Assembly: GCF_030295405.1 (NCBI RefSeq)
Contig: NZ_AP027080.1
Location: 4,696,001-4,760,000 of the forward strand
Source: Mesoterricola silvestris
GTDB lineage: Bacteria > Acidobacteriota > Holophagae > Holophagales > Holophagaceae
Reading direction: 5' to 3'
DNA: 64,000 nucleotides
The position numbers and the translations under genes were made by a program. The notes under the pieces were generated by a model, which was given only the letters and a program-made list of their open reading frames with translations, ran no database searches and was not told the DNA's origin. Below are positions 42,847 through 51,317 of the stretch, piece after piece (position 1 is the first letter of the stretch; the number at the start of each line of letters is the position of its first letter).

Positions 42847-44829
42847 TCAGGGCTTATGGAGCGTCCCCATGAGCCGCTGGGCTTCCCCATTGCCCGGTTG
42901 GATTTCCAGCACCTTCCGGCATTCCGCCCCGGCTTCTTCCAGGGCGCCTGCCTTTTTCAGGGACGCCGCGAGCTGCAGGCGCACCTGCACCTGCCGCGGC
43001 GCGAGGACCGCGCACCGCCTGAAGCAGGCAAGGGCCTCGGTGTCCCTGCCCACGGCCGACAGGGAGAGCCCGAGGTTGAAGAGGGGGGCGGGATCCGAGG
43101 GGTTGCTCTGGGTCGCGGCCAGGAAGCACGTGATCGCCTCCGCATGCTGTCCCAGGCGCCGGTAGAGGAAACCCAGGCGCAGGCGCGCATCCTGGTCGCG
43201 GTCCGCCTGGAAGTAGGGGTCCAGCTCCCCGTCCGTGCGGGGCCGTTCCTTGGAAAGATACTCCCGATAGCAGAAGGCGGCCTCCTGCAACCGACCCATA
43301 TCCAGGAAGAGAAGGGCGAGTTCCCGGAGGGCTTCGGAATCCCCGGGCGTGGATTCCAACAGGCCTTTCAGGCAGGCCGCCGCCTCCTCCCGCCGGCCGA
43401 GCTGGACGAGGGCCCTGGAGAGAAGGAACCGCGGAATCCGGGCCCGGGGAGCCATGGCGATGGAGGCACGGAATTCCGGAAGGGCTTCATCGAGCCGGCC
43501 GGCCACCAGCAGGGCCTGGCCCTGGTTGGTGCGAGCGACCGCATTGTCGACCGTGACCCTCCGCGCATGGGTGAACAGCGTAAGGCTGTCCCGCCAGAAG
43601 CCCACCTGGCCATGGGCCCGGCCCATGAGCATCACCGTGGCGCATCCTCCGGCCAGGGCCACGACCCAGGGACGGATCCTCCCCCGGGAGGCCGCGTCCC
43701 GCAGGCCCCAGACCACCATCACGAAGGGCCCCAGCAGCGGGATGTAGGTGTAGCGGTCCGCCATGCTCTGGGAACCCACCTGCACCAGTCCGATCACCGG
43801 GACCAGGGCCACCAGGTACCAGAGCCACCCCGCCAGCAGATAGGGCCTGCGCTCCCTCAGGCGGCAGGCGGCCACCGTGATCCCCACCAGCAGGGCCAGA
43901 GCCGCCAGGACCTTCCAGGGGGCGATGTCCACGGCCCTGAGGGGGTAGAAGGGCGCCAGGGAGACCGGCCAGACCATCTTCCCGAGATACTTGACATAGG
44001 CGATGAGGGCATTGCCTGCCCGAACCGGCAGGGGCACACTCTCCAGGGTGGCCACGGCCCCGCCGTACCGCTGGACCACGAAGGTCACCAGACTGGAGCC
44101 CGCGGCCAGCGCGAAGTAGGGAACCTTCTCCCGGAGCCGGGCGCGAAGGGACCCATTCCGGCCCAATGGCCAGCGGTCCAGGATCAACAGCAGGATGGGA
44201 AGGGTGACCAGCATGGGTTTGGCCATGAGGCCCAGGCCGTAGAGAATCACCGCGGCCCACCGCATCCTCCGGTTCTCCAGCCCCCGGACGTAGGCCCAGA
44301 TCGTGAGAAGCATGAACACCGTGCTCAGGACGTCCTTGCGCTCGGACACCCACGCCACGCTTTCCACATGGACGGGATGGACCGCGAAAAGGATCGCCAC
44401 GAACCAACTGGGCCAAGGGTCCCCCGTCATGGACCGCAGGCCGAGGAAGACGAGCATCGTGCCGGCCGTGTGGAAAACCACGCTGACCAGATGGTGCCAG
44501 CCCGGATCGGCGCCGAACATCGACACGTCCGCCAGGTGGGAAAGCCAGGTCACCGGGTGCCAATTGGCCGCGGCCCCGGTGCGGAAGGCCCAGGCCACGG
44601 TCTCCCAGGAGAGGCCCTTGAGTACCTGCGGGTTTCGCGTCACGTACACCAGGTCGTCGAAGTTTACGAACTGGAAGGTCCGCACCTGGAAGTACACGAT
44701 CCACACCGACGCGAGGAGGCCCGCGCACATCAGCGCGGTAAACCACCGGCGCCGGGCTGACGCGTCCGTGCCGATCACGGCTTCCCCGGGCGCCGGACGG
44801 GGCACCCCCTCAGGCGGTGGGCTGGCCAT
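42847..44829 (-). CDS. TMTC-like membrane protein with C-terminal TPR repeats
   Basis: About 660 residues: roughly ten membrane helices (to about residue 375) and four to six TPR units after that. The first lumenal loop has FVNFDDLVYVTRNP with the acidic pair used by GT-C enzymes, followed by NWHPVTWLSHLADVSMFG and HPVHVESVAWVSERKDVLS, hallmarks of the TMTC family, whose animal members are O-mannosyltransferases. It may transfer a sugar from a polyprenyl carrier to an exported protein. The start is uncertain: ATG 44829 overlaps the dCMP deaminase by 20 nt with no clear ribosome-binding site; GTG 44778 is an alternative. Confidence 0.82.
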   Translation of the reverse strand: MASPPPEGVPRPAPGEAVIGTDASARRRWFTALMCAGLLASVWIVYFQVRTFQFVNFDDLVYVTRNPQVLKGLSWETVAWAFRTGAAANWHPVTWLSHLADVSMFGADPGWHHLVSVVFHTAGTMLVFLGLRSMTGDPWPSWFVAILFAVHPVHVESVAWVSERKDVLSTVFMLLTIWAYVRGLENRRMRWAAVILYGLGLMAKPMLVTLPILLLILDRWPLGRNGSLRARLREKVPYFALAAGSSLVTFVVQRYGGAVATLESVPLPVRAGNALIAYVKYLGKMVWPVSLAPFYPLRAVDIAPWKVLAALALLVGITVAACRLRERRPYLLAGWLWYLVALVPVIGLVQVGSQSMADRYTYIPLLGPFVMVVWGLRDAASRGRIRPWVVALAGGCATVMLMGRAHGQVGFWRDSLTLFTHARRVTVDNAVARTNQGQALLVAGRLDEALPEFRASIAMAPRARIPRFLLSRALVQLGRREEAAACLKGLLESTPGDSEALRELALLFLDMGRLQEAAFCYREYLSKERPRTDGELDPYFQADRDQDARLRLGFLYRRLGQHAEAITCFLAATQSNPSDPAPLFNLGLSLSAVGRDTEALACFRRCAVLAPRQVQVRLQLAASLKKAGALEEAGAECRKVLEIQPGNGEAQRLMGTLHKP

Positions 44830-45256
44830 GGAGGTCCAGATGCTCCCAGGACACCCCGAAGTGCGCCAGGATGCCCTCCCGCTCCGCCCGCTCCTGCTCG
44901 GCGATGCTCGCATAGGGGCGCAGGAACACCACCCTGCGCACCCCGCGGCGCACCAGGGCGCGGGTGCAGGTCAGGCAGGGCTCGTCGGTGACGTACGCGG
45001 TGTGCACGGCCCCGTCGCAGAACCCCAGGGCGTTCTCCTCGGCGTGGCTGGTGTGCAGGCAGCGCATGCCCGGGCCGCAGGTCTCGGGGGTGCAGTGGGC
45101 CATGCCGGGCAGGGCCCCGTTGTAGCCCCCGGAGGCCAGGCCCCCGTCGGCCCTCAGGAGTACGCACCCCACCTTCAGCCGGCAGCAGGTGCCGAGGCGG
45201 CTCAGCTCCAGGGCCATCCGGAGGAAGACGTCGTCCTTCAGGGCGGATCGGCTCAT
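44810..45256 (-). CDS. Deoxycytidylate (dCMP) deaminase family protein
   Basis: 148 residues, cytidine-deaminase fold. Zinc site complete: H71-A-E73 and P93-C94-x-x-C97. The extra Cys/His-rich segment (HCTPETCGPGMRC) matches ComEB/dCMP deaminases. It converts dCMP to dUMP for thymidylate synthesis. It lies 10 bp after the rng stop and overlaps the TMTC-like gene, so these three minus-strand genes may be one transcript. Confidence 0.9.
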   Translation of the reverse strand: MSRSALKDDVFLRMALELSRLGTCCRLKVGCVLLRADGGLASGGYNGALPGMAHCTPETCGPGMRCLHTSHAEENALGFCDGAVHTAYVTDEPCLTCTRALVRRGVRRVVFLRPYASIAEQERAEREGILAHFGVSWEHLDLHGQPTA

Positions 45257-45266
45257 GGCGTGACTC

Positions 45267-46778
45267 CTAGCGGCCAGGGACCACTTCGATGTCGATTTGA
45301 TGCACGGGGCCGTCGCTCCGTTCCTGCCAGAGGATGTGGGCTCCCAGGGCCCGGGCCAGCTGGTTCACGCCCTCGCGGGTGTCGGGCTGCAGCGCGGTCT
45401 TCAGCTCGGAATGGAGGGTGAGGCGGAGCTGGGCCCCCCGCAGCCGTTCCCCCTGGCGCGCCATTTCGCGGTAGACGCCGAGCACGACGGTCTCGGCGCT
45501 GGGCCTGCGTCCGGAGCCCTCGCAGTGGGGGCAGGCGCTGGTGAGGAGCCGCTCCAGGCTGGGGCCGGTGCGCTTGCGGGTCATCTCCACCAGGCCGAAG
45601 TCGCTGATCTCCACGGCCCGGGCGTGATTCCGGTCCCGCTCCAGCTCCTCCTGCATGCGCTTCATGACGGCCTCCCGGTGGGCGGGGTCCATCATGTCGA
45701 TGAAGTCGATGACCACGATGCCGCCCAGGTTGCGCAGGCGCAGCTGGCGCACCACCTCGGGAATGGCCTCCATGTTCGTGAGGAAGACCGTCTCCTCCAG
45801 ATCCTTCTTCCCGACGAACTTGCCGGTGTTCACGTCGACGCTGACCAGGGCCTCGGTCTGGTTGATGACGATGCTGCCGCCGTGGCGCAGGAAGACCTTG
45901 GGCTGGCGCGCGGCGTCGATCTCCTTCTCGATGGCGAAGGCCTCGAAGATGGGCAGGTCCGAGGTGAAGTGCTTGATGCGGCCCACCCACTCCGGGTGCA
46001 GCCGGCTCACGAAATCCACCACCTCCCGGTAGGTGTCGTCCCGGTCCACCCAGAAGCTGGAGACCTCCTCCCGGAAGAGGTCCCGGAGCACCTTCTGGAG
46101 CAGCCGGAAATCCTTCCACACGAGGCTCGGGGCCTGGAGGTTCTGGCAGCTGGCCTGGAGATCGGCCCACAGCTCCCGCAGGTAGGCCACGTCGCTCACC
46201 AGGTCCTCGTCCTTCTCGCCGATGGCGGCGGTGCGCACGATGAAGCCCTCGCCGGGAAGGGCGTGGCCCTTGATGAGGTTCCTCAGGCGCTCCCGCTCCT
46301 GGGGGTTGGTGATCTTGCGGGAGATGCCCACGTGCTCGATTCCGGGCATGAGCACCAGGAACCGCCCCGGGAAGCTGATGTGGCGGGAGAGACGGGGTCC
46401 CTTGCTGCCGATGGGATCCTTCACCACCTGCACGAGGATCTCCTCCCCCTCCTTCACCGGCGGCAGGGTCACCGGCAGGGCGGGAAATTCCAGGGAGGAA
46501 TCGCCCCCCTCGTCCTCCTCGGAAACCTCCTCCGAGGGCAGGCGGTGGGTTTCGGGTTCGTCCAGGTACAGGAACCCGTCCTTGGCGCCTCCGATGGCCA
46601 CGAAGGCGCTCTGCATGCCCTGCAGGAGCTTGGCCACGCGGCCCTTGTACACGTCCCCCACCTGGCTGACCTGCGTCGTGCGTTCGATGAACAACTCGCA
46701 CAGCTGGCCATTTTCCAGGAGGGCTATTCGCATCTCCAGCGGGGTCGCATTGACCACGAGGGACCGTCGGACTTCCAT
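45267..46778 (-). CDS. rng: Ribonuclease E/G family endoribonuclease (RNase G-like)
   Basis: Cuts single-stranded RNA in rRNA maturation and mRNA decay. 503 residues, RNase G size, without the long scaffold tail of RNase E. S1 domain near residues 38-125 (GDVYKGRVAKLLQGMQSAFV), interrupted by an acidic insertion around residues 83-95; 5'-sensor region (LMPGIEHVGISRKI); catalytic Mg2+ aspartates in SVDVNTG and VIDFIDM; zinc-link CPHC. ATG at 46778. Confidence 0.94.
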   Translation of the reverse strand: MEVRRSLVVNATPLEMRIALLENGQLCELFIERTTQVSQVGDVYKGRVAKLLQGMQSAFVAIGGAKDGFLYLDEPETHRLPSEEVSEEDEGGDSSLEFPALPVTLPPVKEGEEILVQVVKDPIGSKGPRLSRHISFPGRFLVLMPGIEHVGISRKITNPQERERLRNLIKGHALPGEGFIVRTAAIGEKDEDLVSDVAYLRELWADLQASCQNLQAPSLVWKDFRLLQKVLRDLFREEVSSFWVDRDDTYREVVDFVSRLHPEWVGRIKHFTSDLPIFEAFAIEKEIDAARQPKVFLRHGGSIVINQTEALVSVDVNTGKFVGKKDLEETVFLTNMEAIPEVVRQLRLRNLGGIVVIDFIDMMDPAHREAVMKRMQEELERDRNHARAVEISDFGLVEMTRKRTGPSLERLLTSACPHCEGSGRRPSAETVVLGVYREMARQGERLRGAQLRLTLHSELKTALQPDTREGVNQLARALGAHILWQERSDGPVHQIDIEVVPGR

Positions 46779-46973
46779 GGCTGTTACCTCTCAAGAAGTC
46801 GGCGGAAGCGCGTCGGGCGATTCCCCAGGGGCTCCCGGTCCTGCCTGGCCGGGGGCTGACACACTTTTAGCAACTCTTAGGAATAATGGGAAGCCCGATT
46901 AGAAAAATACGGGGTCGCCCCCCCCGCAATAGATCCGCTCCCGGGGCGGGGATTCTTGGTAATGTCAGGGATC

Positions 46974-49127
46974 ATGACAGCCGGTGCCATTTCCTTCCTG
47001 GGGGCCTTCCTCCTCTTCTTCCTGCAACCTTTCATCGCGAAGGTCATCGCGCCCTGGTTCGGCGGCGGCAACCACGTCTGGTTGACCTGCATGCTCTTTT
47101 TCCAGGCGGTTCTCCTGGCGGGCTATGCCTATGCGCACCTCCTGCTGACCCGGGCCTCCCCCCGGGTCCAGGGCCACCTCCACCGCGTCGTCCTGGGGCT
47201 GGCCCTGGCGAGCCTGGCCTGGACCTTCCACGCCTCGGGACTCCCCCTGGTCCCGGCCTCCGGCTCCTCCGGGGCCGCCGGGGTCAATCCTCCCCTGGCG
47301 GTCCTGCGCGTCCTGGTGACGGGGGTGGGGCTTTGCGCCCTGCCTTTGGCCGCCAGCTCACCCCTGGCCCAGGCCTGGTTCCTCCGCACCGGAGGGGGGA
47401 ATCCGTTCCGCCTGTACGCGCTCTCCAATGCCGGTTCCCTGCTCGGTTTGCTCGCCTATCCCTTCCTGGTGGAACCCTTCCTGCCCTTGAAGACCCAGGC
47501 CTGGGCCGCCGCAACCCTGGTGGTCCTCTACGTGGCCTTGATGGCCCGCCTTTCGGCCAAGGCCATGGATTCGCCCGACCTGGGTCCTTCCCGGCCCGAG
47601 GATGGAGGGGAGGCCGGGGCCTCGCCCTGGGCCTGGGGATTCATCGCCCTGACGGGGACGGTCCTCCTGATGGCCGTGACCAACCTCCTGACGACCGAAC
47701 TTTCCGGCGTGCCCCTCCTCTGGGTCCTGCCCCTGGTGATCTACCTGCTGACCTTCATCCTGGCCTTCGACGGCAAGCTCGACCTGGAGGGGCCCTGGGC
47801 CCAGGGGCTGACCCTGGGGGTTTTCCTTCTGACGCTGCTCCTGATTCCAGCGGCCACCCGGTTACCCGGCCTGACGCTCCTCACCGCCCTGCTTCTCACG
47901 ACCCTGTTCACCGGCTGCCTGCTCTGCAACTGCCGGCTCCACGCCCTCCGCCCCCACCCGTCGCGGCTTTCGGCGTTCTACCTGACCCTGGCCCTCGGCG
48001 GGGTCCTGGGGGGAATCGCCGTGAGCGTCCTCGCCCCGCTGGTTTTCAACCGGATCCATGAATTCCCCTTGGCGGTGACCCTGGTGGGCCTGGTGGCCGT
48101 GCTGGGGGCGCGGCCTCCCCGGGCGCCGGGCTGGGTAGCGTTGGCGGGTTGCCTGGCTTTGACCCTCACGGGCCTCGTGCGGAACGCGCAGCTCCCCGAC
48201 CGGAGCTACCGGGATTTCTACGGCCAGATCAAGGTCGCCTCCTTCGGGGGCGGCGCCCTGAAGGTCATGTTCCACGGACGCACGGTCCATGGCCTGGAGC
48301 GCATGGACGCCCCCCTCCTGCCCGTGGCCTACTACCAGGACCATTCGGGCATCGCCCTGGCCCTGGCCCGGCTCCGCAGGGTGCGGCCCACCCTGCGCAT
48401 CGGCGTCGTCGGCCTGGGCGTGGGCAACGTCCTCGCCCATGCCGTGTCCGGCGATCAGGTGCGCATCTATGAGATCAGCCCCGAGGTCATTCGGCTGGCC
48501 GGCCACCACGGGCGGGAGTTCACCGTGGTGGATGCCTGCCCGGCCCGGTGCGAGATTCTCCCGGGCGACGGCCGCCACCGCCTGGGCCTGGAGCCGCCCC
48601 AGGGCTTCGACCTGCTGTTCCTGGACGCCTTCAGCGGCGGCAATGTGCCCGCGAGCCTCCTCACCCTGGAAGCCATGAAGGACTATGGCCGCCACCTTGC
48701 GCCGGGCGGCCTCCTCGTCCTGAACGTCACCAACCGGCTCCCCGTGGACCGCCTGGTGTTGGCCAATGCCAAGGCCCTGGGGTTGGGGGCCCTGGCCATC
48801 GTCTCCCCCGGAAGGGAGAACCCGGCTCCCCTGGGCCCGCTCCAGAAATGGAGCAGCTTCATCCTCCTGGGCAAGGACCCCGCCATGCTCCTGGACCCCG
48901 CCCTGGTGCAGCCCGCCCGGGCCATCATCCTCCCCCCCCTGCCCCCCGGGACCCTGGTCGACCCTTCGCCGGAGTTCCTCCGGCGGGTGGCGGCCGGGGA
49001 CACCCTGGCCGGCGGGGTCCGCCCCTGGACGGACGACTTCAACAGCCTCACCCTCCTCCTGATGGCGGGCAGCGCGAACCTGGAGGCTAGGCCACCGGCG
49101 TCCGCTCCTCGTGGGCGAGCTCGGTGA
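46974..49127 (+). CDS. Membrane-anchored spermidine-synthase-like protein
   Basis: About 717 residues. The first 400 form ten or more membrane helices (FLGAFLLFFLQPFIAKVIAPWFGG at the very start); the last 300 contain a spermidine-synthase/methyltransferase-type Rossmann domain (GVVGLGVGNVLAH, YEISPEVIRLA, ILPGDGRHRL, DLLFLDAFSGGNVP). Many such fused proteins are annotated as fused MFS/spermidine synthases; the true reaction is unknown. The start ATG 46974 fits the family, but ATG 46962 and TTG 46956 are in frame. It overlaps the 3' end of panD, transcribed towards it, by 41 bp. Confidence 0.82.
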   Translation: MTAGAISFLGAFLLFFLQPFIAKVIAPWFGGGNHVWLTCMLFFQAVLLAGYAYAHLLLTRASPRVQGHLHRVVLGLALASLAWTFHASGLPLVPASGSSGAAGVNPPLAVLRVLVTGVGLCALPLAASSPLAQAWFLRTGGGNPFRLYALSNAGSLLGLLAYPFLVEPFLPLKTQAWAAATLVVLYVALMARLSAKAMDSPDLGPSRPEDGGEAGASPWAWGFIALTGTVLLMAVTNLLTTELSGVPLLWVLPLVIYLLTFILAFDGKLDLEGPWAQGLTLGVFLLTLLLIPAATRLPGLTLLTALLLTTLFTGCLLCNCRLHALRPHPSRLSAFYLTLALGGVLGGIAVSVLAPLVFNRIHEFPLAVTLVGLVAVLGARPPRAPGWVALAGCLALTLTGLVRNAQLPDRSYRDFYGQIKVASFGGGALKVMFHGRTVHGLERMDAPLLPVAYYQDHSGIALALARLRRVRPTLRIGVVGLGVGNVLAHAVSGDQVRIYEISPEVIRLAGHHGREFTVVDACPARCEILPGDGRHRLGLEPPQGFDLLFLDAFSGGNVPASLLTLEAMKDYGRHLAPGGLLVLNVTNRLPVDRLVLANAKALGLGALAIVSPGRENPAPLGPLQKWSSFILLGKDPAMLLDPALVQPARAIILPPLPPGTLVDPSPEFLRRVAAGDTLAGGVRPWTDDFNSLTLLLMAGSANLEARPPASAPRGRAR

Positions 49128-49467
49128 TGCGGTTCCGGTCATCCACGAACACCACCTTGGGCCTGCGGGCGGCGGCCTCCTCCTCGGTCATCCAGCCGTA
49201 GGCGGCCAGGATCACCAGGTCCCCGGCCCGCACATGGTGGGCGGCCGCCCCGTTGATCCCCACCTCGCCGGACCCCTCCTGCCCGGGAATGACGTACGTG
49301 CTGATCCGGGCCCCGTTGGTGACGTCGTAGATATCGATCTTCTCGTTCTCCAGGAACCCCGCAGCCCGGATGAGGAGGGGATCGAGGGTGATGGACCCGA
49401 TGTAGTCCAGATCGGCCCGGGTGACGACGCAGCGGTGGACCTTCCCGAGCAGGAAATTTCTCAGCAT
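49087..49467 (-). CDS. panD: Aspartate 1-decarboxylase
   Basis: Makes beta-alanine from aspartate for pantothenate. 126 residues; the self-cleavage site Gly24-Ser25 (YIGSIT) that creates the pyruvoyl group is at the canonical position. TNGARISTY and NGAAAHHVRAGD are conserved. GGAGGAA lies just before the ATG at 49467. Last gene of the minus-strand pantothenate run. Confidence 0.96.
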   Translation of the reverse strand: MLRNFLLGKVHRCVVTRADLDYIGSITLDPLLIRAAGFLENEKIDIYDVTNGARISTYVIPGQEGSGEVGINGAAAHHVRAGDLVILAAYGWMTEEEAAARRPKVVFVDDRNRITELAHEERTPVA

Positions 49468-49559
49468 GGCTTCCTCCGGTCCAGGCCCCGGAAAGGGGGG
49501 TCCCGGCCAACTGAAGATTCTGCTCCCGATTGGGAGTTTCGTCCAGGACCACGCCCCCT

Positions 49560-50441
49560 TCAGGCTTCGAGGTGGCTTATGAACTGCATCGGCTCCCCCG
49601 AGGGGGTGAGGAGGACGTTGTCGATGAGTCGGGTGCCGCCCACGACCACCGCGGCGCACAGGGCCGCGGGCCGGTTGATGCCGCCCACGATGGGGTCGAG
49701 GCTGGAGGGGTCCACCACCTGGCAGTACTGCACCTCGCCCGCGGCCTCCATGCTCGCGCGGGCCAGGGCGGCCAGGGCCTCGGCGTCGCGCTCGCCCTTC
49801 TCGAAGGCGGCGGTGGCGGCGAAGAGGCCCCGGCTGATGCCCAGGGCCCGGGCGCGCTCGGCCTCGGTGAGGTAGGCGTTGCGGGAGCTGAGGGCGAGGC
49901 CGTCGCCTTCCCGCACCGTGGGGGCCACGAGGATGTCCACGGGCAGGTTCAGGTCCTTGACCACCCTGCGGATGATGGCGGTCTGCTGGAGATCCTTCTG
50001 GCCGAAGAAGGCCAGGTCGGGCTGCACCATGCTGAAGAGCTTGGCCACCACCGTGGCCACGCCCCGGAAATGCCCGGGGCGGAACGCGCCGCACAGGGCG
50101 TCGGCGATGGGCCCCACGGAAATGGAGGTGCAGAAGCCCGTGGGGTAGACCTCGGCGGCCTCGGGCATGAAGAGGATCGCCACGCCCAGGCGCAGGCAGA
50201 GGTTCTGGTCCCGTTCCAGGTCCCGGGGGTAGCGGGAGAGGTCCTCCCCGGGCCCGAACTGGGTGGGGTTGACGAAGACCGAGACCACCGTGGCGTCGCA
50301 GCGGGCCGTGCTCTGCTTGATGAGGGAGGCGTGCCCCTCGTGCAGGTAGCCCATGGTGGGGACGAAGCCGATGCTCTTGTGGCTTTCCCGGAGCGCCTTG
50401 AGGGCGACCTTCAATTCGGAGATGGTGCGGATGATGCGCAT
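49560..50441 (-). CDS. panC: Pantothenate synthetase (pantoate--beta-alanine ligase)
   Basis: Joins pantoate and beta-alanine with ATP. 293 residues, nucleotidyltransferase fold; HIGH-type motif with H34 and H37 (GYLHEGH), QKDLQQTAIIRR, and KMSKS-like ALSSRNAYL. It starts 9 bp after the panB stop. Together with panB and panD it gives the complete route from ketoisovalerate and aspartate, apart from the ketopantoate reductase step, which is not seen here. Confidence 0.97.
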   Translation of the reverse strand: MRIIRTISELKVALKALRESHKSIGFVPTMGYLHEGHASLIKQSTARCDATVVSVFVNPTQFGPGEDLSRYPRDLERDQNLCLRLGVAILFMPEAAEVYPTGFCTSISVGPIADALCGAFRPGHFRGVATVVAKLFSMVQPDLAFFGQKDLQQTAIIRRVVKDLNLPVDILVAPTVREGDGLALSSRNAYLTEAERARALGISRGLFAATAAFEKGERDAEALAALARASMEAAGEVQYCQVVDPSSLDPIVGGINRPAALCAAVVVGGTRLIDNVLLTPSGEPMQFISHLEA

Positions 50442-50450
50442 TGTATGAAC

Positions 50451-51317
50451 CTAGCGAGTGGGCTTCCAGGCCCTGACCTGATCCCGTGCGGGTTCTGGAA
50501 GCATATAGGACTCCTGGGGTCCTGGGAACCTCCCGGCGCGAACATCCTCGGCCCAATGGACCATGGATTCCGTCAATTGCTCGAAACCGTTCATGTAGGT
50601 CCTGACGAATTTCGCGGAAGGCCCGGGAAGGAGGCCGAGAATATCATGGAAGACGAGCACCTGGCCCGAGCACCCGGGACCGGCGCCGATGCCGATGGTT
50701 GGAATGGTCAATTCCTGGGTGATGCGCTCCGCCAGTTCGGCCGGTATCCCCTCCAGCACCACGGCGAAGCACCCGGCGTCCTGGATGCGCAGGGCGTCCT
50801 CCAGGAGTTCCACCGCCGCCCGGGCCTCCCGCCCCTGCACCTTGAAGCCCCCCATGGCGTTCAGGCTCTGGGGCGTGAGCCCCAGGTGGCCCATGACGGG
50901 GATCTCCGCCTCCACCAGGGCCCGGATGACCGGCACCCGCCGGGCCCCGCCCTCCAGCTTCACCCCCTGGGCCCCGCTGCGGATGAAGCCCCCGGCGTTG
51001 CGCAGGGTGTCCTCCACCCCCAGATGGAAGCTCAGGTACGGCATGTCCACCACCAGCAGGGCCCGGGGCCGGGTGCGGGCCACGGCCTCCAGGTGGTGGG
51101 CCATCATGGCCAGGGTGACCGGAAGGGTGTTCTCGAAGCCCAGGCAGACGTTGCCCACGCTGTCGCCCACCAGCACCACGTCCACGCCCGAGGCGTCGGC
51201 GATGCGCGCGGTGACGGCGTCGTAGGCGGTGGTCATGACGATCCGCTCGCGTCCGTCCCGCATGCGCTGCAGGTCGGGGACGGTCACGGATCGGGTGGGG
51301 ACGGGGGCATGGCTCAT
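50451..51317 (-). CDS. panB: 3-methyl-2-oxobutanoate hydroxymethyltransferase
   Basis: First committed step of pantothenate synthesis, adding a hydroxymethyl group from methylene-THF. 288 residues, TIM barrel: MTTAYDAVTARI, VLVGDSVGN (metal Asp), VVDMPYLSFH, GAQGVKLEGG, GHLGLTPQS, and IGIGAGPGCSGQVLV near the C-terminus. The ATG at 51317 overlaps the stop of the large TPR gene (ATGA), so translation is probably coupled to it. Confidence 0.97.
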   Translation of the reverse strand: MSHAPVPTRSVTVPDLQRMRDGRERIVMTTAYDAVTARIADASGVDVVLVGDSVGNVCLGFENTLPVTLAMMAHHLEAVARTRPRALLVVDMPYLSFHLGVEDTLRNAGGFIRSGAQGVKLEGGARRVPVIRALVEAEIPVMGHLGLTPQSLNAMGGFKVQGREARAAVELLEDALRIQDAGCFAVVLEGIPAELAERITQELTIPTIGIGAGPGCSGQVLVFHDILGLLPGPSAKFVRTYMNGFEQLTESMVHWAEDVRAGRFPGPQESYMLPEPARDQVRAWKPTR

